A stretch of DNA of 64,000 nt from Portulaca oleracea (taxonomy: Eukaryota > Streptophyta > Magnoliopsida > Caryophyllales > Portulacaceae): NCBI GenBank assembly GCA_029582165.1, contig CM055876.1, positions 33,425,317-33,489,316 of the forward strand, in the 5' to 3' direction. This document shows positions 45,239 to 56,292 of this stretch, piece by piece. Both the position numbers and the translations under genes were made by a program. Under the pieces are notes generated by a model, which did not search any database, was not told where the DNA came from, and saw only the letters and a program-made list of their open reading frames with translations. How positions within the stretch are numbered: position 1 is the stretch's first letter; each line of letters opens with the position of its first letter.

Positions 45239-45669
45239 ACAACCCACTACAATTCCACCATACCCGCCACAATTTCACCATATCATATCGCCCCATACCG
45301 CAAAACACCGCTTCCTTTTTCCAAATTATCTCACTTGTGGATTACTTTATGGTTTTCAATATCCATCTTTTAACTGATAATTTTTCACACAATATTCTAT
45401 CACAAAGTTACAACATCATACTCTCACGAAAGTATTTCTCATTACGAATTTAATAATTGTATTTTTTTCCATAAAAAAACATACATATTAAGAAATTTAT
45501 AGTCAAAAATTTCAAAATATGACTGACATGTAGATCTATATGAGGAGTAAAATGAGAAAGAGGGATTGGTTTCCAGAGACTTACCAACTTCTTGAGCTTT
45601 AACCAATGCGACCATGGACACGGTGAGGAGGAAGAAGAAGAATTGAGTTGATTTCTTCATTTTGTTCAT
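42135..45669 (-). CDS. Alpha carbonic anhydrase, secreted
   Basis: Seven exons: 45585-45669, 44425-44642, 44213-44319, 43784-43886, 43057-43224, 42418-42471 and 42135-42233; 834 bp, 277 residues. It is a zinc enzyme interconverting CO2 and bicarbonate. [20 protein letters not shown] followed by ALVKAQ is a clear signal peptide, so the protein enters the secretory pathway. The alpha-CA fold is seen as [13 protein letters not shown], the zinc histidines in AHWHSPSEH and ELHMVH, then [20 protein letters not shown]. One Cys in exon 2 and the Cys of TPPCTEG can form the usual disulfide. All three zinc ligands are present, so activity is expected. Resemblance is to plant ACA7/nectarin-III-like proteins, but the subtype is uncertain. 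A second in-frame Met lies three codons into the leader. Introns 1, 4 and 5 carry repeats. Confidence 0.93.
42560..43020. repeat. CGGGTC-family repeat in carbonic anhydrase intron 5
   Basis: Phrases such as GGGACTTGGGTCACCC, ACTTGATCTGATC and AAACCGAATAATTCACGG, with AATCGAATCGATTTGG, make up most of the intron. They match the dispersed family in style, but termini were not resolved. Confidence 0.4.
43503..43765. mobile_element. MITE in carbonic anhydrase intron 4
   Basis: The left end GAGCGCGTTTGTTTAGTC and the right end CTTACCAAACGCACCC are inverted repeats flanked by TTA. The interior is built from GGGAAAATTTTCC-type inverted motifs. The TTA flanks suggest a PIF/Harbinger-like target, though the family is not certain. 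Confidence 0.6.
44972..45317. mobile_element. CCCTGTTCTTTT-ended MITE in carbonic anhydrase intron 1
   Basis: The left end GGCCCTGTTCTTTTCTGCGG follows TTA at 44969-44971. The interior contains CCACAACCCACCACAA motifs, and the right part reads ACCGCAAAACACCGC before degrading. An AT microsatellite expanded within it lies at 45202-45234. Same family as 21663 and 47434. Confidence 0.65.
45202..45234. repeat. AT dinucleotide microsatellite
   Basis: An uninterrupted TA run of about 16 units within the MITE of carbonic anhydrase intron 1. Likely length-polymorphic. Confidence 0.9.
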
Positions 45670-45716
45670 TGAAATGGAGGATTTGGAGCTTGAACTGGGA
45701 TTTAGGTATGGTGGGA

Positions 45717-45723
45717 ATTTATA
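45717..45723 (-). promoter_or_regulatory. TATA box of the carbonic anhydrase gene
   Basis: The minus strand reads TTATAAATTCC about 50 bp upstream of the ATG at 45669. This would allow a short leader of about 20 bases. Confidence 0.5.
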
Positions 45724-45998
45724 ATAAAAGAAACCACATGTAGTGTCTGTTTTATAGATTGTAGAAAAGAGAAGTAGTCAATGAAAACTTAGGCATGAAT
45801 ATTTTTCTTCAAGAAAGGAAACCTCGTTGATGATGTCAATCTGCAAATGGGGTAGGTAGCAGGTGAAAGATTTTTCAAACACAAGAAAACAATAAATTGG
45901 TCACAGACTGCTTTATTCCTTTGTTTTTTTATTCTATAACGCGCATCTAGGGAGGGATTTGGTCAATTAAATAAATCTATTTCCCCAAATATTTTATA

Positions 45999-46216
45999 CT
46001 CCCTCCGTCTCAAATAATTTGTCTCAGTTTGACTAATGAGATCAAGTTTTATAAAATTTGACCGTTAATTTATCAGATTATATGTTGAGTTATCGTGTAA
46101 AACTATTATTATTAGATTTGTGATGAAAAATACTTTTATTTAAACAAAATGTTACAAGTCTTGTTAAGATAAAACGTAAAAAAGCAAAGTGGACAATTTA
46201 TTTGGGACGGAGGGAG
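45999..46216. mobile_element. Stowaway MITE with TA target duplication
   Basis: It opens CTCCCTCCGTCTCAAATAAT and closes TTTATTTGGGACGGAGGGAG, with TA at 45997-45998 and 46217-46218. It is 218 bp and lies about 330 bp upstream of the carbonic anhydrase start codon. Confidence 0.9.
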
Positions 46217-47127
46217 TATAAAAATTCAAGTTTCGGATTTATTTAAGTTGAATTATTTGGAATAAATTAGACGTGGATGGAAATGGATGAATGTGTCCCA
46301 AAAAAAGAAGAGAGTTGTTACTACGACGAATGTCGCACAATCCTCTTCCTATCCCCCAACAACTGGGGGGTTTGAAAAAGGATTGAAAAGATTTGACAAA
46401 GTAATCAAATTATGATAATTTTTTTATTTTTTGAGGTAAAAAGATTGACAAAGGAACGCATTCGAAGAGGGTGGGTGAAGGTATAGGAAAGGAAAGGAAA
46501 GGGAAGGAGGAAGATTGACTTCAGGACATAGCAATGGTTTTTTTTTTTTTTTTTTTTGTCAATGTTTTTTTGATTCTTTAAATATATGTGTGAAAAGGAT
46601 AAAGGAGAAGAATTTAAAACTGAAATTAGCTGGGACGTTTAAGTGCATGGTGTTCCTATTAGGAAGGCAGATGTATAGGTTTGTGGTTGGATTTATATCA
46701 ATTAACTTTTTATCCATTCTTTCAGACGTAAAATAAATTAGATGGACGAATGCAAATACAAACAACTTGAAATACTAAAATGGCAAAAACGTCAAACATA
46801 TGAGAAAAAAGTGAATTCATACCTTTGCAAATATACAAAAAAGCCCAGCCCATTAGAAGCCAGCCCACAAGCCGGAGATTGTTATAAAGAAGGCGAATGA
46901 CAAGCCCAATACCCCAGATAATTTTTCTGTTTCTTTTTTCTTTTTGTAATTATAAGATGATGATTAGTCTAAAATTTTGAAGATGTTAAAAGATAAGTTA
47001 GAAAGGTTACATATATTAGGTAGATTTATATTAGTTACGGCTTAAGATTTGCGCCAAATAAATTTAGTACGGTTTGGGCTGGTTCAGTTTGATTTATAAT
47101 TAGCAAAAGTTCATCCAGAGTAAAATA
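46217..47127. other. Spacer between Stowaway elements
   Basis: Contains a T tract at about 46537-46558 and no recognised gene. Confidence 0.4.
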
Positions 47128-47384
47128 CTCCCTCCGTTCCATAGTAAGTGTCATAATTTTGACTTTCACGGTCTCCAATATCATTCTTTGATTGATAATT
47201 TCTTGCATAATATGTTATTAACAATTGCAATATTATACTTTTATGATAGTATTTTTCGTTACGAATCTAATGGTGGTAATTTTATATAGTAACTCATTGT
47301 ATATATTGAGAAATTTATAGTCAAAATTTTTGAAGTTTGACTGCACAATTTCCAAAGACAACAGTTAATATGGAACGGAGGGAG
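47128..47384. mobile_element. Stowaway MITE with TA target duplication
   Basis: It opens CTCCCTCCGTTCCATAGTAA and closes TTAATATGGAACGGAGGGAG, with TA at 47126-47127 and 47385-47386. It is 257 bp. The truncated element in the second GST copy's intron (near 3204) is from the same subfamily. Confidence 0.9.
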
Positions 47385-47433
47385 TAATTAAGTAAATAAA
47401 AAATAATTAAGTTGTTCAAAGGAGAAGATCGAT

Positions 47434-47705
47434 CCCTGTTCTTTTATATGGCCGGTTAGCTGCGGTGCCACAACATACCGCACTTTGCCAGAACCCACTA
47501 CAACATACCAATCCACCACAATTTATCACAACCCACCACAATCAGCTTTTTTACATTTACCAATACAATTTACATTTATAAAAAAACAAAACCCACCGCA
47601 ACTTACCAATAACCCTCCACAATCCACCACAATCCCACCATACCCGCCACAATTCTACCACACCGCACTATGTCATACCACAGTCAACCGTATAAAAGAA
47701 CAGGG
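47434..47705. mobile_element. CCCTGTTCTTTTATA-ended MITE (Harbinger-like family)
   Basis: The ends CCCTGTTCTTTTATATGGCC and GTATAAAAGAACAGGG are inverted repeats. The interior repeats CCACAACCCACCACAAT. It is the best-preserved pair of ends in the family within this window. Confidence 0.75.
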
Positions 47706-48811
47706 TCTAAAGTATAAAATATAAATATGAACTTGCACACATTATTCGTAAGGTTAGAGCTATAATTAATTTAAGACAAAAAATGCGTAATTTTATTAGT
47801 AAATATAAATTATAAGAATATGCATATTGTTGAATAGTCATGAATCATGATTTATAGTTTGGTCTGATGTGGTTCCGAAAAATATCTGGTAATTAGTAAC
47901 CAAACCAAACTTTCAATAACTTTTGGCCCAAATTTTACGGTGCAAAAGTTGAGGAAGCTAAAGCCTCTTATTTTACTCTTACGAAATCGTGAGAGTTGGG
48001 CTATAGTAGAATCACATTTAAGAGGATTCATGAAATTTGATCACGAAACTAAAAGTTGGATCAAACTGAAGTAAAAATTTGGTGTTTTGGTTAATAATTT
48101 TTTATTTTTATTTCTATTTTTTTTTGTGTGTTAGCTAATAAATTTGCAATGTATTTGTTTTCTCATGTTAGGAGAACAAGTAATAGGGTAGCCCACACGT
48201 TGGGCCACATGCAACCTGGTGACTATTTGTTTAGATCATGGATGAATGTTGGGCCTTAAGTTATTACTAAATTTTTAGTTGATAATGTCTGTAATGTTGG
48301 GCCGAACAATGAATAAGAACGTTAAGCTCTTCCATAAAATAAAAAAAGCTTTTTATGGTAGTAAAAGTACCTTAAACATCTGAATAAAATTTTAACATTG
48401 TAAGTGTTCTAAAATAAACTTTTTGCATCCAAAAATTTAATACTAAATTCTATAATCAAAATTTGATTAAGTGACGTTTTCTTACTTAGAATATGTCAAA
48501 TTCATGGATAAAAAACAGTTGGGTAAAAGTTAAATTTTAATAGTTCTTTGTAAATTTTGGTAACTTTGGGCAAATTTACGTGAATATATCAAAATTAAAT
48601 TTTTTAATTTTTAACTTTGGTAACTTTTGATAGTTTTTTGGTAATTTTTGATAAATTCAATTAAAAATTAATAAATTTTGATAAATTCAAGTTACTCATA
48701 AATTTGGTATTAACCTATTGAAGAAGACTAGGGGAGGGTGGAGTGTAAGAAGAAAATAAAAGAAAAAATTACAAGTATCCTTAAAAAAAAGAAAAGAAAA
48801 ATAAGGGTAGA
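47706..48811. other. Spacer upstream of the ribosomal protein eS28 gene
   Basis: AT-rich DNA with TTGATAAATTC-type short repeats near 48640-48700. No gene was recognised. Its right end is the distal promoter of the plus-strand eS28 gene. Confidence 0.4.
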
Positions 48812-48816
48812 GTTGG

Positions 48817-48824
48817 TATAAATA
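48817..48824 (+). promoter_or_regulatory. TATA box of the ribosomal protein eS28 gene
   Basis: TATAAATA lies about 25-30 bases before a pyrimidine-rich likely start region. It sits at the centre of an 8-bp inverted repeat (GTTGGTAT at 48812-48819, ATACCAAC at 48822-48829). Confidence 0.6.
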
Positions 48825-48845
48825 CCAACCAAAAATCCAGGTCGT

Positions 48846-48860
48846 AAACCCTAACCCTAA
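48846..48860 (+). promoter_or_regulatory. Telo-box in the eS28 leader
   Basis: AAACCCTAACCCTAA matches the plant telo-box, which is common near the transcription start of ribosomal protein and other translation genes and supports growth-linked expression. Confidence 0.75.
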
Positions 48861-48942
48861 TCTCTGTGTCTCTTCATCGGCGCCGTATCACTTTCTTACC
48901 ACCTTCCGTCCGGCTTCAGAGGGTTGAAGGCCTTCAACTGAG

Positions 48943-50750
48943 GTATTCGCTCGTGTAATTCATCTTATTATCAGTAATTATGATTACTGAATTTTTCTGT
49001 ATTTGTTGTGATTTTCCCCCCAATGTTTGTTGTGATTTTTTCCTTGATTATTAGCATGTCCTTCACTTCTGAATTTCATCGACATTCTTGTTCTTTGCGT
49101 TTTCATGTGTTTCTATTTGCTCATAGAAGTTGGAATATGATTTCGCTTAGAAGTAAGAATGCGATTCAGTGCTTGTTTCTATATTATTACTGGGCATTCA
49201 AAGCTTGACTCTTTGGTTTCTGTTGTGCGATGTATGAATAAATTGGTCCTTGAATTTAGGTTGAATACACTGATTGATCGTATTTTTTGATGAGAATAAA
49301 GTCCTGAAAATATGCGAATATATATCTATTGGGTATACAGCGCTCATATATGCTGAGTTACATTTGGGAGCAAAACCAGTCCCTCATCCCTAATCCCAAA
49401 AACTAACTGGATTTCAGCTCTAAAAGTGCTAATCTGAGAAAGTTAGGATTAGGGTAAAGTTGGGGCAATTACAATGGAGTGATGGAATGATTCATTGGTG
49501 TCGGGTTTGGTTTTTCGGGGGTGAAATCAAAGTTGGTGTCCAAAATCTGAAATTGTTAGCAAGTAATCTACCAATGCCTTAGAAGTATAGTGTATGTATC
49601 CATTAAACTTGTCTTGGTTTTAAACGGGGCTGACAGATTATTGCTGTTTAGCTATTTTTGCTGATGAACATAGTTTGAGTAGGTTTGGGCAAGTTTAGGT
49701 AGAACTTGGTAGAGATTTTTTAAAGAGAAGTAGGAAACTTCAGGTAGAAAAAGTAGAATTGGGTAAGAGTGGGTGAACTTTGGTTGTTGGTATTTTACAG
49801 TATGAGAGAACAGGGCCTTAGTGGTTGTAATTGGCTTTGAGTTTTCATGCTGAAGTATACTTGGTGCAGTTGTGTCGACTGCAATGGTTATGAACTAATG
49901 GTCTTGACTCTTGAGTCTTTGCAACTGAATGTGAAGCCGATATGATTTGCTCTCCGAGCATTTGTTCTCTTGCAAATTAGCCGTTCTAAGTAGAATTGGG
50001 TAAGAGTGAATAAATGTTGGTGTCTCATACCTGGCAACATGCTACCGTATCCTGTCTGCGATCATTTTCTCTACCCAAAACGATTTGTACTGAATATTTT
50101 TTGGATGCATGTGGGATTTTAGTGTTATTGTGGCTGATCTGCCCAGTTCATTGCTTGTACCTCGACTTCAAATTTCTCAAGTTGAGATATTGATAATGTT
50201 GCTGCAAGCGAAGGGAGCTAGTTTTCTGTTGGTTTCTTAGTGCTATAGAAATTGTCGTGCTTATGTGCATTGGAGTTATTGCTTAATACTTAAGAGTCAC
50301 CTCTTCATTGTTGATGAATATTTCCCATTTATTCACCCATTAGTGTGGGAAAGATTTATTGGTAGACTTGGCAAAAATGACCCGATCCGAATAAACTCCG
50401 CGAGCTTGATCCAGCACATACCTGATAGTGTCAAAGGTAATTGGTTCGAAATAGACCTAAACCCAAAGTGATTCAACCCTACTTTATTTGAATTTATCCT
50501 TTACCGTAGTTGTTCGTTTTTGAAAGACAATCTTATCTTACAAAAAATAATCCAAATCAACCAAACCCGAAAATGATACTACCTAATCTTATTGACCCGA
50601 ACTGACCCAACCCAAACCTGACCCCAATGGCCCAATTGCCAGGTCTATAGGCACGTTCCAATGCTTTGTTCACTTTGGTGAGCATTGAGAGTTTGCAGAT
50701 GGTTTTATTCCATGTTAACACGTCTTGTTTTTTGTGGCAATGTTGCTCAG
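48943..50750 (+). other. 1.8-kb leader intron of the eS28 gene
   Basis: The donor is CTGAG|GTATTC after a non-coding first exon (about 48845-48942). The acceptor TTGCTCAG lies one base before the start codon. Around 50360-50650 it contains a GACCCG/CGGGTC-family piece. Leader introns of this kind often boost expression of plant ribosomal protein genes. Confidence 0.75.
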
Positions 50751-50751
50751 A

Positions 50752-50949
50752 ATGGAGTCTCAAATCAAATATGCAGTTGTGGTGAAGGTTATGGGCCGCA
50801 CAGGTTCAAGGGGACAGGTGACCCAAGTGCGAGTCAAGTTCTTGGATGACCAAAACCGGTTCATCATGAGGAATGTCAAGGGACCAATCAGAGAGGGAGA
50901 CATTCTGACCCTCCTCGAGTCTGAGAGAGAGGCAAGGAGGCTACGTTGA
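50752..50949 (+). CDS. RPS28: 40S ribosomal protein S28 (eS28)
   Basis: A single coding exon of 65 residues, the standard length for the family. It opens [20 protein letters not shown] and ends [12 protein letters not shown], and the sequence is nearly invariant across plants. eS28 is a small basic protein with an OB-type fold in the head of the 40S subunit near the mRNA exit. The acceptor TTGCTCAG immediately precedes the start codon, so the whole coding region sits in exon 2 behind a leader intron, as in many plant RPS28 genes. The upstream in-frame ATG at 50743 lies in the intron and is not used. A telo-box and TATA box upstream fit a constitutive translation gene. No oddity in the coding part. 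Confidence 0.97.
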   Translation: MESQIKYAVVVKVMGRTGSRGQVTQVRVKFLDDQNRFIMRNVKGPIREGDILTLLESEREARRLR

Positions 50950-52098
50950 GTGCCTCGGATTTGTTGCTTTCACATCGAAGCCTCAACTTTTTGGTTTCGT
51001 CGATGGACTAATTTGATATTCCTTTCTAGTGTCTCAGACCAACATAATGTTTGCATAATTGAATATTTCAGAATTTTGTGGATGGCTATTGTTAGTAGAC
51101 TAGTAGTGATGTTTGGAATGTCAAGCTTTTAGTTTTTGTGAGGCAGTATTCCTTGCTTTTTCTAGTTGTGCATTGCATTCTTGTCAAGATTAGTTGTGTT
51201 CTCCATCATATTGACACTTGAGGTTGGGGAGTCCTGAAGAGTCTAATCTGCTTGCTACTGTTGAATACAATGCCAACATTTCCCAAGTCCTAGAAGTACA
51301 AACCTTTTTTTTGTTTCCTGATTTTTCTAAGTCATGAATACATCCATGAGGACGACTAGTTATTAATAAAAAATGGCAATCATAAGTATATAGCCCCTTC
51401 GAGTGGTAATAGTATTGTTTAACGGGTACATAATGGACCTACAAAAAATGTTAAATTAACAAAAATCCTATTATGAGTACATGGATGATGGATCAGGCTT
51501 CAAAGCTGGATTTGTCTTGAATTGAGAAGCATGAATATTAGATGTAGAACGACGCCTTTTCACTTCAGGATGGATTTCACAAGTGGGAGTCCATAATAGT
51601 TTGCACTTTTTGCGACTCGTACTACTCCCTTGGTAGACTTGGTGTGTCTAGCCTTGTGTATGTGAGTATTATTAATCTTTGGTATTCTCTATCGCCTGTT
51701 GGTTGCACGAGTTCTTCCCCAAGCAGGTGTAGACTGACAACAGACGTCATTATTTTGCAACTGTTGGGGGTACCTGCAAAAAAAAACTTTGCTTACCTCT
51801 TGAGAAATTCGCCCTAGTGTCCACATTAACTTGTTGCTCTCAAAACTTGTCCTTGATATTGTTCACACCTTGTGGCACTCTTGGTTGACTCGAACCTTCA
51901 CTTTCATATAACTTATACTCACATTATAAAAAATTTCAAAGACTTTCCCTTTTAGCAATTCTTGATATGTTTTCTCATTCAAAGACATTATTTTATTACT
52001 TACAGCACCTCATTACATCTGTTAGTTGTGTAAGCATTTAATATTTATTTGTATTATTACAAGATTCAAAGCATGCGAGATTTTCAAAATATTTTGTA
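50950..52098. other. Downstream region of eS28 and spacer
   Basis: The first few hundred bases should be the eS28 3' untranslated region. No other gene or complete repeat was recognised up to the Stowaway-like element at 52099. Confidence 0.45.
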
Positions 52099-52348
52099 CT
52101 ATCTCCGTCCCAAATTGTTTGTCCATCTATCTAACTTCCTTGTTCCAAAATGTTTGTCCATTTTATAATTCCAATGATTGTAATTTCTATTATACCCATA
52201 ATAAATACTCTTTTGTTCCTTTTTTATTTTTCTTCACATGAGAAAAGTAAGGGTAATTTTGGTACATTACACATTTTTCACCCCATTTCTCATAACCATT
52301 GGTCTTTTAAATATAGTTGGATGGACAAACAATATGGGATGGAGGTAG
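52099..52348. mobile_element. Stowaway-like MITE upstream of the P450 gene
   Basis: It opens CTATCTCCGTCCCAAATTGT and closes ACAATATGGGATGGAGGTAG, with TA on both sides (52097-52098 and 52349-52350). It is 250 bp and ends about 185 bp before the P450 start codon. Confidence 0.85.
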
Positions 52349-52534
52349 TATAAAATTTCAACAAACAAAACATTAAAAATAATTCTCACCCACCTGCACC
52401 ACCAGGCGAAGGTTTGACTTTAAGGTTGGTAATCCATGTCCATAAATTAGGGGTCATATGAATGCTTAATTAGCATAAATCTCAGTCCTAATTTTGTGAT
52501 CTTATCTGTTGTTAAAAAAAACAGCAGCTATATA

Positions 52535-55500
52535 ATGGAGATTAGTGAAAGAAGCAAGCTGCTGGGTGAAGCTTTGTGGTATGTATTGATCACAGTAAGT
52601 TTGGTGTTGACTTGGAAAGCAGTAAATTTGGTGTGGATTAAGCCGAAGAACATCGAAAGATGTTTAAGAAAGCAAGGTTTTCTGGGGAATTCTTACAGGT
52701 TTATCGTTGGAGATGTCAGAGAGTTTATTAAATCCATTAAGGTTTCATTGTCAACACCCATCAATTTGTCTGATGATTATCTCCCTCGGGTTTTGTTCTT
52801 CATTCACAAAACCATTCAAAAACATGGTAAGTTGCTGATTAATTATTAAGCTTTTGGGTTTATGTTTTGTTTCATCAACTTAATTTCGGGGTATTGTATG
52901 ATGTTAGTATGAACAGTTTTGTTGGAAGTAGGTAATATGAACTTTTCGAATCCATGAGACTGAAACTCGGTTTGACGATGACATGGAAGGTCGTGCTTGG
53001 TTGTTTACTCCTTGATCATTTATCACTAGTTTTTTTGCAGATGTTGGTGATGTGGTTGGGTAATATGGATTGTTGACTTAAGACATTGGCATCACATCAA
53101 GTGGTGCGTATTAAAAGCCTAGTGATTAGATGAACTAAGTTTTTGCCTCATGGATTCGATGACGTACTGCTAACACTAAATACATAAAAAAACTCATACT
53201 ATTATCGTCCAATATCCCCAAAATAATTTTCATTATTTTTGATACAATCTTCCTCTAATCTGATGATTAATTGTTGGTTAATTATGGATGATTGATGTTT
53301 AGGTGAGAAGAGTTTTATGTGGATTGGGCCAACTCCATGGTTGATAATCACAGAACCTGAAAAGATTAAGGAAATATTAATGAGACATGAGGAGTTTAAG
53401 AAGCCTGATCATCCCATGACCCAGTCACTCTTATTGGGACTTTTCGGCCTCGAGGGCGATCAATGGGCCAAGCATAGGAAAATCATCAACCCTGCATTTC
53501 ATGTCGACAAACTCAAGGTAATTAACTTTGCCCTAATTTTCGATGGAGCCTTCCAATTGATAAATTTTCTTAGAAAAATTGGTCTAACCTTCCCATTTAA
53601 ATTACTTGGGTAAAATTTTCAGGCTAGGGACAATTTTTCCAAAGGAAACTTTTTCATAAATGTAATCATTAGGTTGTCAAACATTTAAGTTCCAGGTTAT
53701 TTCAGATTCAGATGAATTGGAAATTGGACAAAAACCTGATCCTCGGTACCTAGTATTTTCTCGGGTAATTTTCGGGTTAGTCAATTCGGTCAAAGCCTAA
53801 AATTGAGTCGAAACTGGGTTGGGATAACTGATACATAGAAACTATTGTGTTCAAATTTTTGGTAGAAGCAGCTAGTGCCGAAATTCGAATGAAAATACAT
53901 TACCATACCTAGTTTTTCCCGGGTCAGCCTGATCCTGGTATTCGGGTCAAATAATTTATTGACAATCCTACCCTTTTTTTAAGGTTATTATTGAATTTTT
54001 TGATAGCCCTAGTTACTACTCACTATATGTGCGGTCTAAAATCTATTGTCTATCGCATGGAGAACATTTGGAACCAGTCTCTCTAAGAATATATTAGAGT
54101 ATATAGCTATTATTATGCTTCAACCATTAACTTGAACTTTTGGTTTGATACTTGTCCGAGTATAAAACTATCATTAGATCTTTGACCATTAATTTTCTCA
54201 AGCGTTGTATTTGTTTTCTACACACTAATTCTATGGTTTGGGGTGTATATATGTTGTTGGATGAATATTTAGAGTATGTATGATGCAATTGATCAAAGTT
54301 GTAGCACAATGTTGAGTGCATGGGAAGAAATAGTAAAAGGAAAAGGATCAGCAGAGTTGGATGTGAAGCCATTCTTAGTGAATTTATCTGGGGATGCAAT
54401 CTCTCGAGCAGCATTTGGGAGTAGTTATCAACATGGAAAACGTATCTTTGATTTGCAAACTCAACATATCCATCTCTCAATGGGCTTTCAGTTGTCAAAT
54501 TACATCCCTGGATTCAGGTTACTTCGAACGTATCCTACATTTTTCGGAAACTACTTTTCGGGAACCATATTGTTAGAAATTCTAATAAGGTGAACAAATG
54601 TTTTTAGACTGTTCTAAAGTGACAATCTAGCTGGAACTGATTGGAATCACTTGACCCTAGCATTAAATGGTAAATGACTCATTCCCCCTTATGCATTGAA
54701 TGCTTGTAGCTGTCAAAATCGCAACTTTTGTCCACCCTTAGTTGAGAGACGGCTGAGATGAGAAAATTTTGGGAGTTAAATTGAAGAGGTTAACTACGAG
54801 TCTACAAATAACAAAAATAAATTACAAATCTAAACATGAAACTAGGGGTATGTTATTAATTTTATAACTTTGACATGATTTCTATGAGCAATTTCAGTGA
54901 ATTTGTCCCTAGATAATAGATATAGGAGGACATTGTTCACCTAGAGATAATTTCTAAAAATACGGTTCCCGTAAAATAATTTTCGCGAAACATAAGCTAC
55001 CTCCGAGAATTTTCTTGCATATTTTGACCTTATTTTATTTTCAACTCTCAATTTGACAGATATTTGCCTACTAAAAAAAACCGAAGGTTGAAACAAATAT
55101 GTAGGGAAATGGACGAGTTATTGACAGGAATAGTTAATTCGAGGAAAAGCGAGATAGAAGCCGATGGAAGGAGCAGCAGGCAAGATTTATTGGGAATACT
55201 TCTTGAATCCAACATGAGGGAGATCAAAGAGCATGGGAACCAAAATAACAAAGGTTTGACAACTGCAGAAGTTGTTCAAGAATGCAGGCTTTTCTACTTA
55301 GCTGGTTCTGAGACTACTTCAACTTTACTAACATGGACACTAATTCTCCTAAGCAAGCATCATGTTTGGCAAGAACGAGCCCGAGCTGAGGTTTTCCAAC
55401 TGTTTGGGAAGGATGGAAAACCGACTCTTGAGGGGTTGAATCGCGCCAAAGTGGTAAACGATCATAGTAGACATTTTTATTTGTTGAGAGACTAATTCTG

Positions 55501-55969
55501 TCGTTTATAAGAAACATTTCTATTATTTGTTTTTTTATTGCAGGTAAGCATGATTTTGAATGAAGTTCTCCGATTGTACTCGCCTGCTCATGCGCTTATG
55601 CGGAAGGTTTATAAAGATATACGTTTGAAAGAATGGTTGATTCCCGCGGGAACAGAAATTCTTATGCCAATATGCATTGTCCATCAAGATTGCAACATAT
55701 GGGGACCGGACGCAAAAGAGTTCAATCCTGAGAGATTTGCAGAGGGTGTCTCCAAAGCGGCGAAAGGCAAAGGAGTCTTTTTACCCTTCAGTGCTGGTCC
55801 AAGAATTTGCATTGGGCAAAACTTTGCACTTTTGGAAGCCAAACTAGTTTTGGCCATGATCTTGCAAAGCTTCTCTTTTGAGCTTTCTCCCAAATACACT
55901 CATGCACCATATCCATTGTTAACCATGCAGCCCCAGCATGGGGCTGACTTGATCTTACACAAGCTCTAA
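52535..55969 (+). CDS. Cytochrome P450, CYP72-type
   Basis: Five exons: 52535-52826, 53303-53517, 54273-54517, 55060-55453 and 55544-55969; 1572 bp, 523 residues, normal for the CYP72 clan. These are ER-anchored heme monooxygenases acting on terpenoid, hormone or other lipophilic substrates; the substrate is not readable here. The N-terminal membrane anchor includes [20 protein letters not shown]. Further on come [38 protein letters not shown] in the C-helix, [15 protein letters not shown], and the oxygen-binding I-helix AGSETTS. The ExxR motif lies in NEVLRLY, PERF in FNPERFAEG, and the heme loop is [14 protein letters not shown] with the Cys ligand. All are present, so the gene looks functional. 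CYP72A is likely, but the subfamily is not certain. Confidence 0.94.
53670..53970. mobile_element. hAT-like MITE in P450 intron 2 (CGGGTC family)
   Basis: The ends TAGGTTGTCAA and TTGACAATCCTA are imperfect inverted repeats resembling the 16112-16375 element. The interior carries TTTTCGGGTTAGTCAATTCG and CCCGGGTCAGCC motifs. An 8-bp duplication was not found. Confidence 0.6.
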
Positions 55970-56292
55970 TGCTTGTCCATAAACATATATTGATGTATTA
56001 TTATAACTCTTGTGTGAGACAATCTTACTCGAGAATTCGTGAATGAAAAAAAATTAACATTGAAACCGGCAGCATCAATTCTGCATGCATACATGAATGT
56101 ACCATGTATCGTTTGTTAACAAACCACGAAATCAACAGTGTGAACCAAAACAAACTTGGGGCGATTTTTTTCCTTTTTCCCCCTTCTGGGAAATGGAAAT
56201 ACACAAATCTAAGAATGATCAAAATAGTGTACATAGTTTAAGAGTTCTAGCTTTGCTAGTAGTCTCTACTAATTTTTGTTTTTGGCCTCTTC
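55970..56292. other. Convergent intergenic region
   Basis: About 320 bp between the stop of the plus-strand P450 and the stop of the minus-strand YrdC gene. It must contain both 3' untranslated regions. Nothing else was seen. Confidence 0.5.

Noticed and set aside
44992..45453. 153-residue plus-strand ORF
   Set aside because: It runs through a MITE and an AT microsatellite; the low-complexity translation has no family resemblance.
45442..45669. 75-residue protein from the carbonic anhydrase first exon ORF
   Set aside because: It reads through the GT donor at 45583-45584; the real exon is spliced to the domain encoded from 44642.
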